Below, piece by piece: positions 60,390 to 64,000 of a stretch of DNA of 64,000 nucleotides (positions are counted from its first letter, which is position 1; each line of letters begins with the position of its first letter). The DNA lies in contig LUCM01011253.1 of NCBI GenBank assembly GCA_008360955.1, positions 1 to 64,000 on the forward strand. The letters are read 5' to 3'. Below the pieces are notes generated by a model. That model saw only the letters and a list, made by a program, of their open reading frames with translations, was not told where the DNA came from and ran no database searches. This DNA is from Fasciolopsis buskii. Its lineage: Eukaryota > Platyhelminthes > Trematoda > Plagiorchiida > Fasciolidae. The position numbers and the translations under genes are program-made.

Positions 60390-60770
60390 CCTAACTGATC
60401 AGGGCGATAGTTGGGGCCAAACTACGGGCGAAATTCCAAGCAACACTGACGCGGAAATAGCAAACCCATTAGCAGCCAACAATGAGCACATACATGCATC
60501 TCTACAGACCTAATCAGGAGGGGACGAATTGGCGAAAACTAATTAGTCTCGTAAAAATTTCAGATAACCATGGCAACTGAAGTGGGGAGCGGGTTTTTTT
60601 GATATTTCTATGAAAAGCTTTCGTAATTTTCACTAAAATTGGTGGAAGCAACACACCTGGTGGCAGTAACCGCGGTATTAATATTAGAAGTAGCCATTGG
60701 GCTGGCCCTATCCCAATTCCATCCATGCTTCCTGATCAGAAATGTACTACTAACGGACGGAAAACCTTAA
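60390..60770 (+). other. Coding-like segments, possible exons
   Basis: Two adjacent stretches have protein-like composition: GDSWGQTTGEIPSNTDAEIA (after CTGATCAG, from about 60403) and GGSNTPGGSNRGINIRSSHW (about 60639-60698), the latter Gly/Ser-rich. No consistent donor connects them and no family is recognised. Confidence 0.2.
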
Positions 60771-61267
60771 GACTAGAAATCTATGCCACACCCCGACTAG
60801 AATTAAGATGACCAAGAGCAGCCTGATTGGTAAAAATTATTTTTGTTCAATATAAAAATAACATCGGTGTTAGTCTATCAGCAGTTTAGAACGGGAGACA
60901 ATATAGCCACACGTAATAGGAGTCAAATAGGAATGCTGTCGACTACTTTGTCGAATTGTTATTGCAGATAACATTTTTGAAGAACGAGAGCAAGATTTTC
61001 GGAAACATTTTACTTTTGCGTAGTGATGAGGAATTCGGCGGTCAAAACCACAACAGCGCAGTTTTCAGAACGTCCTTATCCATGGGTTTATCTAGGCAGA
61101 AACCGAATTATCGCTAAAACCAATTGCCGGAGTCACTGAAAACAAAACGAGTTGCTTCGTTACTCTGTCAGGATTCCGATCAGGGATAGCGGATCGGTTC
61201 GATCGTTCTGTTAAACGGTTGCTGCGCGTTTATATGGTGTCACAGTCGGATATCAGTTTCACACTAT

Positions 61268-61424
61268 AGGTATCTTTTATCTTCTTTTATCCTTTAATTC
61301 CTTTTATCGATGAAACGACCGCCAGCAGAGGGCTGCCAAGTGGTGAAGTTGACCGGCGGTGGAGGGATTCGAACCGGCGGCCTTCACGTCCAAACCCCAC
61401 GACCTTCTCCATGTGGCCACCGCC
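61268..61424 (-). mobile_element. tRNA-derived SINE, family 1, copy with intact tRNA head
   Basis: On the minus strand 61424-61355 begins GGCGGTGGCCACATGGAGAA and ends in CACCGCC, which pairs perfectly with GGCGGTG as a 7-bp acceptor stem. The T-loop lies in GGTTCGAATCC (perfect B box). The body TGGCAGCCCTCTGCTGGCGG follows, then an A-rich tail with GATAAAAG repeats. The head is Ser/Leu-like in its D-arm but no good anticodon stem forms, so it is a SINE, not a tRNA gene. Confidence 0.8.
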
Positions 61425-61645
61425 GGTGTGTTGAATCATTAGCATTTTGGAATCCGGTGGGTCTACTAGAACAAACCTGATTGGTTATTTTTGTGGATTC
61501 CACTTGTTTATTTTGGTATGAGTCTATTGTTCGTGTTGTTTGGATGTGCACGCTTGAATACTTGGCTCTTAATAATCGCACTCAGGGGATCGAGACAGAC
61601 AGTACTATTTTCATCAGTGGTAGGTTTTACTTTGTGACGAACTAG

Positions 61646-61865
61646 TCATCATGTAAAATCCAAGCTCAAACGGATTCTACAAAGAAACTGTCACTGATGC
61701 AAGAATCATGTGATTTTATTAAAGCTGATCGTCTATTTCTTGAATGGTCAGAGTTAGAGTTTTGCAAAATCAATGAAAATTTACTTTTTGACGGTATCAA
61801 AATTAATGACGATAAATCGTTAGAATACATCTGTGAATTCGCAGTGGTTCTTTATCATCGGTCTG
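61646..61865 (+). CDS. Candidate exon of an unrecognised gene
   Basis: Open from just after an acceptor-like CTAG (61645) to a consensus donor (TCT followed by GTAAGT at 61866) or a second one (CCG followed by GTAAGT, GT at 61895). The encoded stretch includes DFIKADRLFLEWSELEFCK and DDKSLEYICEFAVVLYHRS, with composition typical of a soluble protein. No family was recognised. It sits among SINEs, so a retained exon of a larger gene is plausible. Confidence 0.35.
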
Positions 61866-62359
61866 TAAGTAGAAAAATCAAGATTGATTACCGGTAAGTA
61901 GGTTTTGATCTGAAAAGTTTCTCGGATAGTGGCCTTGGGAAACGTTTCCGCGGTGTGACCAAACGATACTATTCTCTGATGAGAAGCCAGTGCGAAATAT
62001 ATGATACGACAAAGATAAGTCCACTATTTTCATCACAACTGTTATACCATGCAGCAGTAGTGTCAGTGAATAAACGAAGAACAATGTTATTTAGTAATTT
62101 GGGTCACCCGTAAAATGGATGATGGCCACTGAGAATAGTGACTTGTTATCGGAGGGGTGAAAGAAGAAAAATACTGCCAACTTTCGTCCACCAAGAGTGT
62201 GTAAAACCGGACTATTGTTACAATTTCAACAAATCCGTTCAGGTAGGTTCTTCATTGCTTGATATACCAAAGCAAACTGCTCACTTCGATTAGCTGAGTA
62301 TAGTTTGCATTCGTAAAACTCGATAATAGTGGCACCAAAAAGCACGATATGCGTTTTGC

Positions 62360-62517
62360 TTCCTTCTATTAATGAAACAACAGCGTACATCAGTTTTCAG
62401 GAGGGGGGCCGCCGCCAGCAGAGGGCTACCAAGTGGCGAAGTTGACCGGCGGTGGAGGGATTCGAACCCGCGACCTTCACGTCCAAGCGCCAGGACCTTA
62501 TTTATTTGACCACCGCC
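62360..62517 (-). mobile_element. tRNA-derived SINE, family 1, second copy
   Basis: Same architecture and orientation as 61268-61424. The tRNA-like head is 62517-62448 with acceptor GGCGGTG/CACCGCC and B box GGTTCGAATCC. The body is nearly identical over about 100 bp, and the tail runs through TTTCATTAATAGAAGG. Confidence 0.8.
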
Positions 62518-62744
62518 AGCCAGTATAAGACCGTATTGTCAAAAAATCAATAATAGTCGGATTGCGAACTACTTGCAGGACAGTGAGAAGAAAGCCAGGG
62601 CAGTTTAAGTCTTCAGAACATAGAGGAGGTATTGTTTTCAAACGGACACTTACGGTTCGGCCATGTTTAACTTGCAACATTTGACAGAAATTGGCACAAA
62701 TTATGCAATAGACTGCCAGGTGCAATCATCAGGACATTTTTACA

Positions 62745-62907
62745 TTTCTTTTATTAATAGAATAACAACGCATATAACTTTTCAGGATGCAGGTCGCGAC
62801 CCGAAGAGAGCTGCCAATTGAGGAATTTGGTCGGTGGTGGGAGGGCTTGGATCTCCGGCATTCAAGTTCAAATGCCCCGACTTAATTCACTTGACCACAA
62901 CTGCCGC
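62745..62907 (-). mobile_element. tRNA-derived SINE, family 1, diverged copy
   Basis: Aligns with the two neighbouring copies through the tail (TTATTAATAGAATAACAACG on the plus strand) and the GAGAGCTGCCAA segment, into a decayed head whose B box is disrupted. It has the same orientation and is clearly older than the copies at 61.3 and 62.4 kb. Confidence 0.7.
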
Positions 62908-64000
62908 TGTACAATAGAAAATGTACTCACATTTAAATTGATTATACGTCTTCCGCTAAAAAAACAAAATGCAAGGCTCTACAGTTTATTTCTGTTGTGC
63001 TTTCTATCACCTGTTTCTGTGAGACCAGATGTACTAGCCGCACGATCAGGTGTCTGTCAATCACACGTTCGTGAATGCCACTCGGCTTGGCTGAGTTAAG
63101 CTAATTATTAGCATCGCATGCCTAAACCTGGCCTAGTCGACTTTCTCCGTGGACGGGATAAATGCTTTTTTACCACAAAATCAGAAACAGTCCATCAAGA
63201 ATAGGTGGATTATCGGAAAAGTGCACATCATCAAGGACATTCAGTTTGCGTTATTTTGTCAATTTGAGTTCGTTTTCGATGGTACGTGGCACCAACTCGA
63301 AATGAAATCCAACTATCGAGTGATTTTAGTGAAGATTCTAACCCTGACTTACTAGTTCCTTCTGAATAAGTGACTTTCCTCATTTCAGTTTATTGTTCAC
63401 ATGCGTTTTTAATGGCGCAGTTTCCAAACTGTTAAAATAGTGCATGTAATTTTCTTTGCATTAAGCATGGACGCTGCTAATAGCTAGCCGCCAAGGAAGC
63501 CGTTATCCTTCATCCGTCCAGTGCGTACTGTTAACTATCGAGAATTCGCTGTTTTGGTCCTCACACACGAATAGGTGATCACCGAATTTATGTCACTGTC
63601 ATTTGAAACGTGGGCAGCAACTGATCTGCTTTCAGCAATTATGGTTTCCCTTTCAGGGTTACGTGATGGATAAGTAAAAGAGATCCAAAGCTTTTTGTCT
63701 ATGCCAGCCAGAATTCATGGTTTGCCGTACTCCTAATAGATATTCCATCAATGATTCAGACAATCAATTGATCAAACGATAAGAGGAATGAAAAACGTGA
63801 TGAATATGTTCATGTAACAAGTAGTGAACACGACTAGAAACCGATGGCAAATCAGACTACCAGTCTTCGTTCAAGATGGAATGAGGATACTTTTGAGCCT
63901 ATTTCGTGAAGATAACTCAGGTTTAGCAACAATATTTTCGGAAGATTTGATTGCCAAGGATGATAGGTGCTTTATAAGTTGTTTTTCACTGCATGACATT
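62908..64000. other. No gene recognised (62.9-64.0 kb)
   Basis: Short frames only (93 codons or fewer). No repeat was recognised. Confidence 0.5.

Noticed and set aside
61355..61424. Functional tRNA gene
   Set aside because: Acceptor stem and B box are good but the anticodon arm does not form, and the same unit is repeated with a shared non-tRNA body, as in a SINE.
1..64000. CRISPR arrays, operons, phage or plasmid features
   Set aside because: No regularly spaced repeats and no compact co-directional genes; all identifiable content is animal.

Overview
The window is eukaryotic nuclear DNA, most likely from a parasitic flatworm, with a digenean trematode favoured. The evidence is a single-copy animal gene (PDCD10/CCM3) with four introns of only 37-46 nt followed by a 3' intron of about 13 kb, a pattern known from trematodes, in moderately AT-rich sequence with Penelope-like, APE-type non-LTR, Jockey-like and Ty3/gypsy fragments and tRNA-derived SINEs. 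Nothing here has bacterial organisation: there are no operons, Shine-Dalgarno sites or CRISPR arrays. The species cannot be named from the sequence alone.

1-9.4 kb is a mosaic of decayed retroelements. A Penelope-like element (PLE) fragment on the minus strand runs off the left edge. A second PLE on the plus strand has a long reverse transcriptase ORF (1374-3038) with its YVDD intact. The 3' end of an APE-type non-LTR element (3183-3720), a palindromic fold-back element (3869-4051), a SINE (5280-5481), a Jockey-like RT fragment (5505-6112) and a nearly full-length but dead APE-type non-LTR element (6113-9355) follow, several of them abutting.

9.4-23.3 kb is the one cellular gene that can be identified with confidence, PDCD10 (programmed cell death 10, CCM3). 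Five exons lie within 9470-10213 and the last coding exon is at 23193-23274, so intron 5 is about 12.98 kb. It holds two more copies of the same non-LTR family (10835-12746 plus, 13446-13835 minus), an 830-N assembly gap (14102-14931), a tRNA-like sequence, a SINE and an unexplained 248-codon open frame (22081-22827).

23.3-64 kb is mostly intergenic or intronic DNA without a recognisable gene. It contains a degenerate Ty3/gypsy RT (42880-43640, minus), tRNA-derived SINEs (32.8, 35.6, 61.3, 62.4 and 62.8 kb), small hairpins and simple repeats. A few coding-looking plus-strand segments with plausible splice sites (51.85, 54.3, 60.4-60.8 and 61.65 kb) could be exons of an unrecognised gene.

I found no convincing new biological system. 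The best results are the PDCD10 model with its distant last exon, the likely SL trans-splice site at its 5' end, and the layered retroelement mosaic that ends about 115 bp before its start codon.
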